Under the pieces are notes generated by a model. The model was not told the origin of the DNA. It was given only the letters and a program-made list of their open reading frames with translations, and did no database searches. A stretch of DNA of 64,000 nt, taken from assembly GCA_016169945.1 (NCBI GenBank), contig JADLSH010000395.1, positions 2,458,501 through 2,522,500 of the forward strand. Reading direction: 5' to 3'. Position 1 is the first letter of the stretch, and each line of letters opens with the position of its first letter. The translations under genes were made by a program, and so were the position numbers. The stretch comes from Trachythela sp. YZ-2020. Taxonomy: Eukaryota; Cnidaria; Anthozoa; Malacalcyonacea; Clavulariidae. Positions 11,128-24,300 of this stretch are shown here, one piece after another.

Positions 11128-12461
11128 ACTTGACAGTCTGCATATACATGCATGTATTTGTACATACGAGATGAATGACCTGTTCACTTTTGACATTCAT
11201 ACGATACAATTTGATCAATTAAATGTCAAAACCCTTGGACACTTTATAACGCAAACGATTGAATACACTTATACTAAGCTTATATGAAAAGGGCCAATAT
11301 TACACGTATCCTGTCTAAGCGATATATATTTGTCGAAATACTCTATACAATACTATAGTCTGTACGTCGTTGTGGAACAGAACAATTTTGATAGATTTCA
11401 GTACATGTCATAAGTTATGTAAAACACGACGACCTTACGACTTAGTAACACATTCAAAGTATAGAACTCACCTTTGTCCAGGAGCTGTATAATTAGTTTC
11501 GTAATCTGTTATACAAATTGACAATGCTGCATGTCCAAGGGCAAGAATACTTTACTCGCCTGGAAATGAACAACTTGATGTTCCAAAATGAAATAATTCG
11601 AAGAAAGTGACGATGACAGAACTAGAAGTCCACGATGTGGTTTTCAATTGCCTTTCAAAGAAAAATAAACAACGCTAAGATTAGCAGTTGTCGTGCAGTA
11701 AAACAATGGGTGGCATCAAATTAAAACAGAAAGCAAATATCTGAATTTTCACTCTATATCTTTTCTTAAACTTTCAATATTTCTGATTACATGCTTAGAT
11801 ATACTTACTTAGTCGATTACATATACGAGAACAGTTACAGTACAAGCTTTAGAAACTAATTAAAATGGCAAATACATTTTGGGATTTTATTTATACTTGA
11901 ACATTTGACTTGCAAATTCTCTTAATCAATTTTGCAATATCATAATTGTTTTTAAATTTTGTAGAGCTAGAATAAGGTAGTTTCAGACATGAATAGCGTA
12001 CAAAGTATGAGCTAGTCTAGGTACGAATATACGTTTAAGGTTATGTAAATGATAACTAAAGATAGCCGGTTAATATTTGTAATTGTGGTACCACATTAGT
12101 ATATGTTTGACTGAAATACAAAGTGATAGTATAACTTTGTCACTATTCTGTCTCTGATGCTTGGGAATTATTTAGACGTCGCTGAGATAATCCAAATCTA
12201 AATTCTATGGCTATAGTAAACTCGTCAATAATTCATGAGAAAAATATCCAACTGCTCTAAGTCGGCAGAATTCAATGGATATATGCTAAAGTGGCTTCTA
12301 CAAGAAAACCATTTCAGCAATCTGTAACTAAGTAAAGGGTATAAAAACGTTCTGTTGCAAGGGTTTGGCGGAGCGGTATAGGTGAAACATGAAATGGAAT
12401 ATTAATTGTTCAACGAGCACTAGCAACATCCGATTACAGTTTTAGCAACTTAGGGCTTAGG

Positions 12462-12553
12462 CCTTATTGATGTCCAATTGCCGGTTTTACTTATCAGCAA
12501 TTTGTCCCTTAGGCCTTAACCGCCTTATTAATGTCCAATTGCCGGTTTTACTT
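12462..12553 (+). repeat. Direct repeat, 61-bp period
   Basis: A 31-bp block beginning CCTTATTGATGTCCAATTGC at 12462-12492 recurs with one change at 12523-12553. Confidence 0.8.
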
Positions 12554-12654
12554 TACAAATAATGACATCTCGTCGCAGTTTTACTTTGATATCAGTTGTG
12601 TTTAAAAATAAATCTGTACGATTTTACTAAATCACCCTGTGTTGATCACATTTA

Positions 12655-12797
12655 AAGGCCTGTTCACACGATTCTCCTCTTGACGTATGTGATTTACTGG
12701 ATTTACTGACAAGAGTAAGTTGTTGATGTATTGTGTGAAATCACATACGTCGGGAGGAGAATCGGTCCGATAAATCGGATCGTGTGAGCAGACCTAA
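12655..12797. mobile_element. MITE-like element, second copy of the CACACGATC family
   Basis: Ends: AGGCCTGTTCACACGATT (left, from 12656) and GATCGTGTGAGCAGACCTAA (right, 12779-12798). Inner arms (GACGTATGTGATTT against AAATCACATACGTC) complete a palindrome. The terminal sequence matches the element at 5513-5825. Confidence 0.65.
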
Positions 12798-15451
12798 TAA
12801 ATATTATATGCGCAATATTTCAGTAAAACTTGCATACGTTGCAAAATATAATTGAAGTAAAATATTGGAGCACTACTGTGTATGTAAAAGCAATATCAAT
12901 AGAAAATGACGTTGAACAAAATTGTGTGTTTAGTATCATTCCTGATCAAATGACTGAAAAGAGAGAAGTGATGTAGCCAACTTTGGCTACGCACAGCTAA
13001 CCCAGGCAGCAATGTAAAACAGACTAAGTAATATATCCTTTGATTATAATGACATTGAGAAAGTTATATATTATAGTCATATTAAATCACCCTCGTATAT
13101 ATCCAGGGTCTATTCTCTGGAGTAGATCCCATACTAGTTCCTAGTCCTCTGTGCGTGCGTTATATTTTCCCTAGCTCCAGAGTGCGACGGAGAAAGGACC
13201 TTGATAGTTGATACTGATAAGATACTGACATCAATTTCAAAATAACAATGTTTCCGCGTGCTTACAAGAAAGCCCTTGGAATGAAGTTGAGCGAGGACTT
13301 GAAATCCACGCTATCTTGTATATGAGTATTTTAAAATGGCGATATTCGGGACGTCGCCGCGAAGCACATGAAATTATTATTGTAATAATCAAGATAATTT
13401 GTAATTTTTGAGGCTCTAGTACTGCATTCCTTTGAAGTGAATTTCCGAAATTATTACGTTCACAATGACTACATTCTTTATAAATAATTACAGGTACAAG
13501 GAGGTTTGAAAGCGAGCATGTTCTTCCAAGGATCTTTATTCTTTATAGTAGTTATTGCTTTACCTAATGAGTAATGTAACAATTTATTAGTTCAAATTGA
13601 ACATGAAAATATCAACGTCTTACATTGAGTTGCACCATAGACTATGGTTGAACTGATTTCACTTGTCTTTCACAGTTGGTACTGATCCCATCCAATCGCT
13701 ATGTTTTAACGAACATTGTACATTTGTACGCGTTTACTTAACCAACAGTGTTACTCTGTAAATTACTGACTATAAGCTTTCGAATTTTCAGAGAAAAACA
13801 CATTGGTCATAGTATGCCTCGCAGCCGTTTTTAGTGTCGGCAATAGCAATGGCTGCGATACAACTAAGAAAAATAATGTACGATGAACGGGTACAAACTA
13901 TTCCCCTAACTTTCTACTTTGCATGCAGTTAAGATGGCGATCTGACTCGTTTTTCTATAAGTACACAACTTTTCAACATTGTAGGTCAGAACTTAAGAGC
14001 TCTGATTAATGACTTTGCACTTTGTTATTGATTATTTGAACAATTTTCGGCACTTTTTTCAGTCCGCTGCTGATTTCCAGAAAAATTAAGGACATACAGA
14101 ATTTTATACTGATAAGTACATAGCAAATCCTGCATGTTTATGACTTATCCCCTGCACTTAAATCTAAAGTAGAATTTAAAATGGTACACTTATAAATCAC
14201 ACAACATATATCAGTGTCATTGTCAGGCAATATATTGGCACCGGAAATAGCGATAATTAGATATTACGATGAAGGAAACATTGTTAAAAGCTCCCTTATA
14301 ATATTTCCAATATGATCTTTTTGTAACATTTGAACAAATTCAAAGTTAGTTTTCCACTAGCCCAAAACTAGTTTTCCACTGAAATAATCACGTCCAAAAA
14401 CTTCACACCTTGAATAAGGTAAAATATTTGTGAATACCTATACTATGATATATTTTAAGGGAATGTTTCTTTGTTGCATTAAGATTACATTTCACCATTG
14501 CTGCATGTGTAACACTTTTGCCAGTAGGGATGTCTATAAACGCGGATTGAGCATTCTGACTAATCTAGAAATAAAGTTTTAAAGTACTCAATCAACTTTC
14601 TGGGGAAATCAGTGCCACTATACATTAGTTTTAAAAAGGTCAAGACTGACAAGAAGAAGTCTGGGCCAATATTTCACAATCTGCAATATTAAAGCTGTTG
14701 TCAGTTAATTCATAATGGTATATTTAGTTTCCTATTTAACTCTGAGTACAAAGACATTCCTTTTGTTTTATAGAAGACTCACTTGAGTGAGTTTTGCCGT
14801 ACACAACGCAGTGAGTTCACTTTGAACGAGACACTAGCCCCCTTGGTGCATCAACACACAACTGGACATTTACATCTCAACATACTATAATTGAAGGTAA
14901 GCTGTATGCATTTCTAGCGGGGTGGTACAGTTTTGTTCTTGCTTATGACAGAAAACCATGAAGGCAAAGCTTAGATGTTGTCAATTCATGTACTATAATT
15001 AGATATCTTTTTCCAAAAGCAAAATGCCAAATAGTTTCAAGTATAATATGTATGGTTTTGTTTTTTCGTTGTCATGCATTTCAATTTAATGTTATGATTA
15101 CCCTTAATTCAGTTTTAAAATTGTTTGGCTCATTTTACGACAAATAGACATTTGCATTGTATTTATATGGCTTTTATTAACCAAATTTCTAATGCTACTG
15201 TAGTAATTTAATGTAGTAAGAATGTACATTGTACCTTATATGATGCAGTTAATTAAAACTGTAATTTGTTTCCCACGGTGTTCTCATTATAATTTCTTAG
15301 TGTTATAGTATTAAAGTTAATAAGATTGATCATCTGAGCCATTTGATTTGGTAAATATTTTAATAACTAATCTGGTAGGAATAACGCACTCTTCCTCTGC
15401 TTCATTTCATGGCTCACAAAGAAAAACCATGTTTTGTTTTACTGATGCAAC

Positions 15452-15498
15452 TATGATATGATGATATGATATGATATGATATGATGATATGATATGAT
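15452..15498 (+). repeat. ATGAT microsatellite
   Basis: Alternating ATGAT and ATGATAT units; simple repeat. Confidence 0.9.
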
Positions 15499-16519
15499 AC
15501 TATAGTACCTGATGTGAATTGTCATTGGGACTGCATCAACGTGGCAACAATTTGACTAAAGATCACATTCTCTTCTTTTTCCTCAACTATATAGGCTTAT
15601 AGCCTTCATAAGTTCAGATTTAAAAAAAATTATTTTATAATATTTCAAAATGTGCACAATCAATTTTACACTAGGCTGTTATATAGATCCAGGATTTGTT
15701 TAATTAGTAAATAGCATTAAAGTTCCAAGTATTGTTGGCTTGCAAATCAGTTTTGCTATAGGCTTGCAATATGTTATATTATTATAGGATTCAGGATATA
15801 CCAACTATATCTTTTAGCTGGATCCTGTATGAAATACCACCATTAAGAAATTAAGAAAACCAATTTAAAAACTTATTTCAAAGCCCTAAAAAATAAAAAT
15901 ACTCAGGCAGTACTATATATACATGCATAATATATAAAGGAAATTTCAGGAAATCCTCAATACTTGACTGTGGTACAGTTTAACTATAAGTGAACCTCTT
16001 AGACTACTTAGTCTTAAAATACATATAACACACCTTTATCTGTAAGTATACTTTGAGACAATCGAAAACCTGATGTTACCACTTTAAAAATCAGAATTAG
16101 AAAGAGTAGGTCGTATAGTTGGTTAGAATCGAAAATTTGATGGCTTATTTGAGAACTGTAGTACTGGAAAATATTTTAAACTAAGACTGAAAATGTATAA
16201 TGCATAATGTTCTTAGGTCGGTCCTGACAATAATGTTTTCACTGTCAGCGCTTCAGTTTTTTATACTTACAAAGTTCTATATACGTGGTAGCTACAGAGT
16301 TCTAATATTATAAATCATGTTTCTTATCCTTTGCTGCTTTAGATATAAAATAGCTGTCTTACTCAGTCTCAGTAGGAGCAGATTACTCCACTAATTTATG
16401 ACAACATTTATTTGCTCTTCAAACTGTGATATTTTATCAAATCCAAGAGTACGAACACATGCTGGTGAGAATTTAATAAAACAAAATACATCGCCTGCAG
16501 GGTGTGCGATGATTACAAT

Positions 16520-16735
16520 TCGCCCTGTGTAAAGGAAACCGGAATCCAACAAAATTTACACTTTGGAATCCGGAATCCACTGTTTAGACGGAATCCGGAA
16601 TCCAGATAAATGGAATCAATTTATCCGGAATCCGGAATACACGAGTCAAGATCCGGAATCCACGAATCACGATCCGGAATCCTCGAGCCTGGATCCGGAA
16701 CCCGACACCGTCTTGGATTCCTTTACATAGGGCGA
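16520..16735. mobile_element. MITE-like element with 6-bp target duplication and internal GGAATCC repeats
   Basis: TIRs are TCGCCCTGTGTAAAGGAA (left) and TTCCTTTACATAGGGCGA (right). TACAAT flanks both ends (16514-16519 and 16736-16741). The interior is packed with ATCCGGAATCC copies. No coding capacity. Confidence 0.75.
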
Positions 16736-17054
16736 TACAATGCAGTTATCGTTATCATATAACTGCGAATCGAGAATATTTCATGTATATATATCAATAT
16801 TTCAAATATATACTTGCGCGTGCTTTCGCCAATAATGTATCAAACATTTTTATCGACTTTATAGAACTAATTATTTCTAGTCAATGAACAGAAATTTTAC
16901 TCTGTTGTAAAGCGTTTATTTCGGCTCATTCTTTTTATTAAATAATATAACGTCGCCTTGGGTAAATAACTGTAGAAAACCAAACGGGCAAAGGGAGAAC
17001 CCGACTAATCGAGTATCTAACACAAGCAAAGATGTGGTAAAGTGTGACATATAC

Positions 17055-17544
17055 TTAGCCCCGTTTACACTAGAGACGTATACCTAACCTAGGGCCGACC
17101 TAAAGCAGTCAGTACAGCAGTATAAACGCGGGGCTTGGACTGACCTCATGCTGATCTAGGCCCACCTGAAACCATAATTTCAGGTCAAGTATCAATCTCG
17201 TTCCCCGAGACTTCGATCAAAAGGATCGACATTGGCCAAGTATTGGAGGTGGCCTGAAAATCAGGTGTTTTAGGCCAGTATTGCATGGGTAAGCCTCAGG
17301 AAAGACCTGTGTAAACACGTCAATTGGAAGACCAATATCGATAACAAAATAGTTAAAATTCGAGTCCTTAATATCAGCACTCATTGGAATTTTGATTTTT
17401 ACTTCATTTTGTATGAATATAATGGTCCAAGGACTCGGGCCTTTAGCTTGGTAACTAATGTAAATGCACCATATCGGGCCCTAGATAGGTACTTCTCAGG
17501 TACAGGTAAGTCTCGGGTAAGCCCTTAGTGTAAACATGGCTAAA
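17055..17544. mobile_element. MITE-like element just upstream of the giant gene
   Basis: Left end CTTAGCCCCGTTTACACTA (17054-17072) pairs with right end TAGTGTAAACATGGCTAAAG (17526-17545). The interior has no open frame. It ends about 150 bp before the inferred 5' UTR exon of the giant gene and could contribute to its promoter region. Confidence 0.6.
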
Positions 17545-17697
17545 GATACGTCTTGGAGTACAATGCAAATTAAATATATTCGACTAAATCTAATAGTAAT
17601 AAAGTTCTTTACGCTCTATCTTACGTTATCTTAAGTCTCTTGCAGTCTAAAGCAAGCATATGCAGTCTTACTTTATCTCATACATTTCAATTAACAG

Positions 17698-17749
17698 GAA
17701 AGGACAATAAATCGCAAGAACCTTGGATTAACGAACATATTCTACATCC
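17698..17749 (+). other. Inferred 5' UTR portion of coding exon 1
   Basis: A plausible splice acceptor (TTCAATTAACAG) ends at 17697, so a non-coding first exon may lie upstream. An in-frame TAA lies seven codons before the ATG at 17750. Confidence 0.4.
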
Positions 17750-18327
17750 ATGGATAGCAAGAAGTATCCTATATTTTATAAAAGTATGGACGACCCTGAC
17801 GACGCCCAGAAAATTGAACATACCAGGCGAGTACGTAGTACAGTTATGACGAGAGTTATAGAAAGATCGGTTCCCAGCACATCATCCGCGAGCGAAACCA
17901 GAAAGGTTCTGGGGACTTCTACTCGGCAGCCAAGAACCCGGTATATCGGTGGACCTGACAGTCGTCGTGCACAAAGCTCATCACCAGCCCCCAGAGACAT
18001 GCCCACGGCCAAGGATGACGAACCCCCACTAGACGAGAACCAGCCTCCATATCACAGCGATCTCAAACGAGCTCAAAGTGAAGGTGATCTTTTGAATGGA
18101 GATCTTAAACTGGCCAAGTTAAAGAAAATTCGAAGTTTTCCATCGTTGGAAAGGCGTGTTCGGTTTAGATCAACGGACAGTGAAGGTTATAGCGTACCAG
18201 ATGACCAACAAGAAGATAAGAAGAGACGATCCAGGTCTTACGATGAATTGAGTTGGAAGAAACCCAGCATTGAGGTCAAGAGAAAAGTTCAACTTTTACC
18301 ACAGAAAGAACCAGCACGACGATCAAG
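17750..18327 (+). CDS. Giant gene exon 1 (start; basic Ser-rich)
   Basis: ATG in good context (CATCCATGG) with an upstream in-frame stop. It encodes residues 1-192 plus two bases of codon 193. It contains R-x-x-S sites (RAQSEGDL 107-114, RSRSYDEL 160-166 region) and RVRF at 136-139, which resembles a PP1 docking motif. Donor AAG|GTTGGT is weak but is the one that keeps frame with exon 2. Confidence 0.8.
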
Positions 18328-21300
18328 GTTGGTATAAAATTACTTTCATACGTAAATAATCGTGATAATCGCAATTTTCTCAAATAGAAAAGCTCAATCG
18401 TGTAATTAATTTTGATCCAGGACTACAGTTGGAAAAAGTTCAAGAATAAAAATGTGAGACGTCATTTCCAAAAATGATATCTTAAACATGCAAGTCCAGT
18501 GTACACAAGTTATGACAGTTCATGGCACTCTTATATTTGGACTGATGATTGAATGGCAATCTGGCCGTCTATGGCAGTTAGACTAGTCTTTGACCTCTCT
18601 CAAACTCGTGCATTTACCATTTATGTCATGTGCCCAAGGTTGAGCATTTTAGAGCATACTTTACTAGTAAACGTTACTTCATAATATCAGAAAGCTCAAC
18701 GAATGTTTATCTTTCAGGAGCGCGGACTCTAGTCCTCGCAAAGGAATACTGAAGACTAAAAGGATCACGGAAACAAGCACAATCAGAATCTCTGGAACCG
18801 CACCTGCAAGTGATATGATTGATCAAGGTACAACTTCTCAAGAGGAGACCCGTTCCACGGAGAGACAGCGTACAACAGGCACCTCACAGGACGACCAGAT
18901 GGACTGGACACCATATCTAACCAAATCCTCCACAAACACCGTCAGCACTACCCCACCAGAAAAACCCAAAGAACAAGTGTTTAAACTCCCAACACGTTAT
19001 CGTGTACAACAGGACATGGAACTGGAACCTGAAGTCAAACCAAAAAGTATGATCTTTACAAGAAGATGGAAATCTGAACCGTCTTTAGTGACTGACAAAT
19101 CACAACGACGTTCAACATCTGTCGACCGTCTTCCCTGCGAGAAAGAAACAAAGTTATCCAAAGTTAAAATCGATCTGATCAAACCCATCGACCTCAAGCC
19201 ACTAAAACCTGCATACTCTATCGGTGACCTGCCTTCTCAAACAACTGTACGAACCGAAACAAAGTTTCACATGAAGCCCCAACGATGGAAAAGTAATCCG
19301 GAGCTGGCAACACGTGAAAAGCTCGAAGAAATTCAACGAAAACCCACACGAGAATTTGAAACGAAAATTGTGCGTGCTCTGCCGGTACATTTGCAGCCAC
19401 TTCATCAGCCAAAGCCTGCTAAAAAAACCACGTCAGTTAAAACCACTGAAGTCAAAGATGTTTCCATGCAGTTTACAAGTTCCCACGACACAAAAAGTAA
19501 AGGAACCCAAGTACGTCTAGATCCATCCCCACCACTGACTGTATCTACTGAGCAAGTTTATAAAAGTACGCAAACAGTCGACCAACCAGAGAGAATAAAT
19601 GTTCCCGCTCCGGTGGTTGTCGAGTACCAGAAATCCGAAGTGACAGAGAGAAAGCCGAAGGTGAGACCCTTACAAGTGAAAGATATAAGATCATATGACA
19701 CGACAGAGTATGATATGATGAGAGAAAAGAGAGAGTCGACTAAGAAACAAGCATCCGACAAAATTGTGGTAGAGTACGTCAAAGAACCACGAAAGTCAAA
19801 GGTGGAGGAAAGGATGGAGACTGAAATCTGTGAGGATCACGCAACTGAAGTGAGATTTAGAAAACAACGTGACGAAAGCATGAAAACGAGGCAAACTATC
19901 CATGTTGGTCGCATTGATGATATTGAAATGGAATCTTTAACATCAGAGGTAATCTACATTATACATTCACCGAGTTCTCCATAAATGTACTCACGGTGGT
20001 CTAAAAATTATTCTTAAAAGCCATTCTGCTAGCGGGTAATATCACCGAAAGAAAATATTATTTTACAATTCAATTACATTTTATTGGAAAAGTTCTAAAA
20101 CCTTTTCTCCGCGTTAAGGTGCGCGAAATTTTGGTGAAATAGAGAGAAAGTAGAATGAAAGGGCAGATGTGAGCAAGTGAACATGTATGTTTCTGAGTTT
20201 ATTGAAAGGAATGAGAAATGTGAGATATGCTAGTTATTAATAATAGCTTTAGAGCTTTGGTAGAAATACAGGAGAACCATTGCTGTTAAACATATCAGGT
20301 AGCCAATGGTATTTTCACAGTACACAAAATTTGTTTACAATACAAACGTCAATTGTAAATATCTGGAAATATACTTACCCGGAACATTTTCGATCTAAAC
20401 AAAAATCTCAACATAAAGAAACTTAGATTGGTTAAAATTGTCCTATTAGAACAGAATAATCGTAAGTCAGCTATAACCTGTTCCATAGAGGAGTTTACCA
20501 AATAATATAGAGCATGCAAATGTTAAATGTCCCTCTTTTTAATAATCTAGGAAGACTATCCCGAAACACGAAGAGAGGTAAAGAAACTAAAAACAACCCA
20601 TATTGACTACAAACCATCTGGTCAACAAGAAGAAATAAAACCATATGTACGACGAGAACCAGAAGACAAACCAGTGCAAGTTATCTACCGTGGAGATGAT
20701 TTAACGTATGGTAGAATAGAGACGAGCAGAAAGCTTCCTTCGACCTACAGACCAGAGCAACCAATGGCAGTTGAACGTATTACTGTTGAAGAAATCACAT
20801 TTCCAAGAAGAACAACTGTAACATCAGAAGAACAGACACATCAGGTAAATTCCTATATGTTCATACACTATTAGTCAGAAAAGAGCCTCAGAAAATAATT
20901 AGACGGTGGAGAGTGATGAATTCACATCTCAAAGGCGCTCAAGCAATCAGGACGGAAACTAAATGTCGACGGCTCTTAACAGACGAAAGGAAATTCCTCA
21001 TACAAGAATACACTTGAATTCCAACAGGTTTTAGACACTTTATTTACCAGAATAAAATTTCAAGAAATATAAGAAAAAACATACACCGAAGAGTATCATC
21101 AACTCCTCTCTTGAGTTTACAAGGTGATACTATTCGCAGTATGATTTTTCTTATATGAAGTCTTCTTTAGCCAAATCATTAATATTACAAGTAAATTTAC
21201 CATTTAAATTACCCCTGGGTATGAAAACAATGGCACTGTGTATTTGACATCCATGCCATTACCTGGCATGATTATCATGCCATTACCATCATCATTGCCA

Positions 21301-24300
21301 TTACGAATGGGAACCACTAAATTGACTTAACATTCTTCAATTTCTATACTTCCATATTTACACAACAATTATCGTTTTCTTTCCCCAGCATCAACAAGGA
21401 CTTAAACGAAAGAAAGACACTATTGAGGTGAAATATGAAAGACCAGCCAGGGAGGTGACGAAAGTAAGAAGACAAACAACTGAAAAGACTGATATTGGAA
21501 GATTTGTGATTGATGAAACGGTCAAAACAAAGAAGAAAGTCAAACGTGAACCACATGTAGGGCGTATTGAAAACATAAATGTGGAGGAAACAACGAAACA
21601 GAACGGAGATTATCCATTGGAACCGCACATTGGAAGTTTAGTTGTGAAGAGTGCCCCCGTTGACGAAGAGCCTTACGAGGTAAGCTTATTGATTCTAGTC
21701 ACACAGTGGTGCCCCCAAAAATTCCACATTTGTTCTTGCTACAATTATGGCTATTTCCATACCGATTACAAATAAATGCAAACAAAGTATAGTATGCTTT
21801 CTGAAGATGACTTCAAAAAACAAGTGCTTATTCAACTATTTTCCGTCACAAGGATAGATAGTTAAAAATAAAGAATAATTAAATATTTTTTATTCCTTCA
21901 GATTTTACATCTTATTTGAACTACTACCCTTGTGACAGATCTAGAGCAATAATCTAACAACGTAAGATCTAGAACAACTCAGCAGTTCATACCTTGGCAT
22001 TCTCAGGTTTTGGCAGACGTTCTGTATTGTTCACTTTCTTTTCATCATCCCTTGGTTTCATCTTTTATCTTGTATCTAAAAGACAGGATAGTTGTACATT
22101 TTTATGTGATTCCATTATCAAGATTTTTATCGCAATTCCCAGGACCATCAACCTTGCAAACAACCCTCTTGGCACACTTAACTCTAGCAGGATACCCCAG
22201 ATTAGAATCAGAAAGACATGCAGTTGAAAATCGCTTGAAACAGGCGGCATAAGAGCTAAATAGTGTGTTAAAACATAAAAATAAATTGATCTAATATAAC
22301 CTTTCAAAGTTGATGTCATGCAACGCATTGATCTTGAATAGTAACAAGTTTTATAATATGAAACCACCCTAAGTAAATTAATTATATAATTAATTAATTG
22401 AATCCATTTTAGGTGCGTAGAAAACCTAAACGAGAAAACATTGATCAACTGTATGTCAAGAAAGTAGACTCTACTGAACGACCAGAGAAAACTAGACTAC
22501 AAAGAGAAGACACTCATACAACTCGATCACAAGTGACTACAGAAAAAGTCACCGTAAGCAGGCGAGATGTCACCCAACTAGAACAAACCAAAGAAGCAAA
22601 ATCCCGGAAACAGCACGATATAGGACGTATTGTTATCGAAGAGAAAAAGGATGAACCAAAACGAGAAGCACCTCGGAGAGAAGTCGTAAGAAAGAAGGAA
22701 CCCGAAGTACTAGCGATAAAACACGAAGTAATGGCCACGAGACACGAAGTGATTCCTCGAGAGTATGTGAAAGAAGAGGTGAGCAAAGTGCGACAAAGTG
22801 ATGTTACACCTGTGGTCACAAGAAAGGAAGTGACACAACGAATCGACAGAGTTGATGGAAGACAGCAGGTACGTAGAAGTGAGGATTTCTGAGAATGTAA
22901 AAAATAACTTCATGAAGATTACTGACCAACATCGCCCAATCGCCCAATCTTTCACAACTCTTAAGGCAAATATTTGTGCAATCAATGACAACAAACGTTC
23001 AAAACAACAGTATATATCTCATTGTGAATAATTTCGTCGATATCCCCTCACTCCACAAGGATAATATATGATGAACTAATATTTGCTGCATGTTTTATTA
23101 TTTTGTGGCGGAATAAACATATAAATGAAGTGAAAAATTCTGTCAGTATTGAACTTAACCATCCAAAAGAGTAAGAAGAGTAAATATGCAATCGCGAGAA
23201 TTTAAAAGAGAAAAATCATATACTCTCATTAGTTTTGGCCGTGACAAAACTGACAATTATTACCCTGCTATTCTATTTACGTCTGAAACAAATTTTAAGA
23301 TCTTGAAAACGAAAAACATATTGAAAAGTTGTAAAATAACTTACGTTACGTTACAATTTTGAAGGTTGTTTTCAACTGAATATACTTTCTAAATCTGTAT
23401 CTTAAAGTGTTATCCTAATTTTTCAATTTTGTTCTCATAATTCAATTTTCAGGTCGAACCAAGAAGAACTGAAACCAAAGTAACAAGGCATGATATGAAA
23501 GAAACTTCAAAACACCAAGTCGAAGAAGAAACAATGAAAGTTGGCAAAATGCACGTAGAAGAGTTCGAGTTGGCTCCTGAGGAATCCAAAAAAGTGGATG
23601 AAAGAGTGACAAAGTATAAAGAAAGAGTGGAAAGTTCTCGCAAGGTATTGTAGAAGAAAAGTTTCACTTTCTCTTTGTAAGTAGTTTACAGTATTATATT
23701 ATGTATATAGGACGCCGGAGACCAACTGAACGGGTAAGTAAAACATTTTTATGTGCTGTGGGTTGAGGTTAGGATAAAATGTCTCAAATCATAGCACATG
23801 CATGAATTACTTACGTTACTATAGTATAATAATGAACTTGAAATGTTGGAATCAGACCATCTTGATCGTTATGCAGGCTCTGTAGAGGGATTGGTTTTCC
23901 TTTACAAGAGATTGCATAACGGTTTCCCTTTTCTATCATTGCTTTTTATTGTGACAATTCCGATACAATCTTTCCAATCAAATAGTTATACGGATTGTAG
24001 AGGAATTTGACTCTGCACAGGTTTACTGTATAGCTGCACCATTGGTAATTCTCTTCGCACATGACAGTGGTAAATACTGGATACTCGTGCACTTTCTACA
24101 TATCCGTCAATCAGGTAAACACAAGTGTTGATTTATCAGTGTTGTGATCTTACAGGTAATATTAATGTAAACATAGCGAATAGATTGCTTAAAACTAAGG
24201 ATTTCAATTGCAAAAAAGCGCGAAAGAAATTTTGTGGTGTAAGAATACTTCAAATCTACCCCAAAATATCATTATACATTGAGGCGATGTCGTTATGAGT

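Larger units (their letters stand above)
11128..16519. other. Gene-free AT-rich stretch upstream of the giant gene
   Basis: I see no coding potential here: frames are closed by stops throughout. It contains a 61-bp-period direct repeat (12462-12553), a MITE-like element (12655-12797) and an ATGAT microsatellite (15452-15498). It may hold the promoter and any non-coding 5' exons of the giant gene, but no core promoter element is convincing. Confidence 0.5.
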
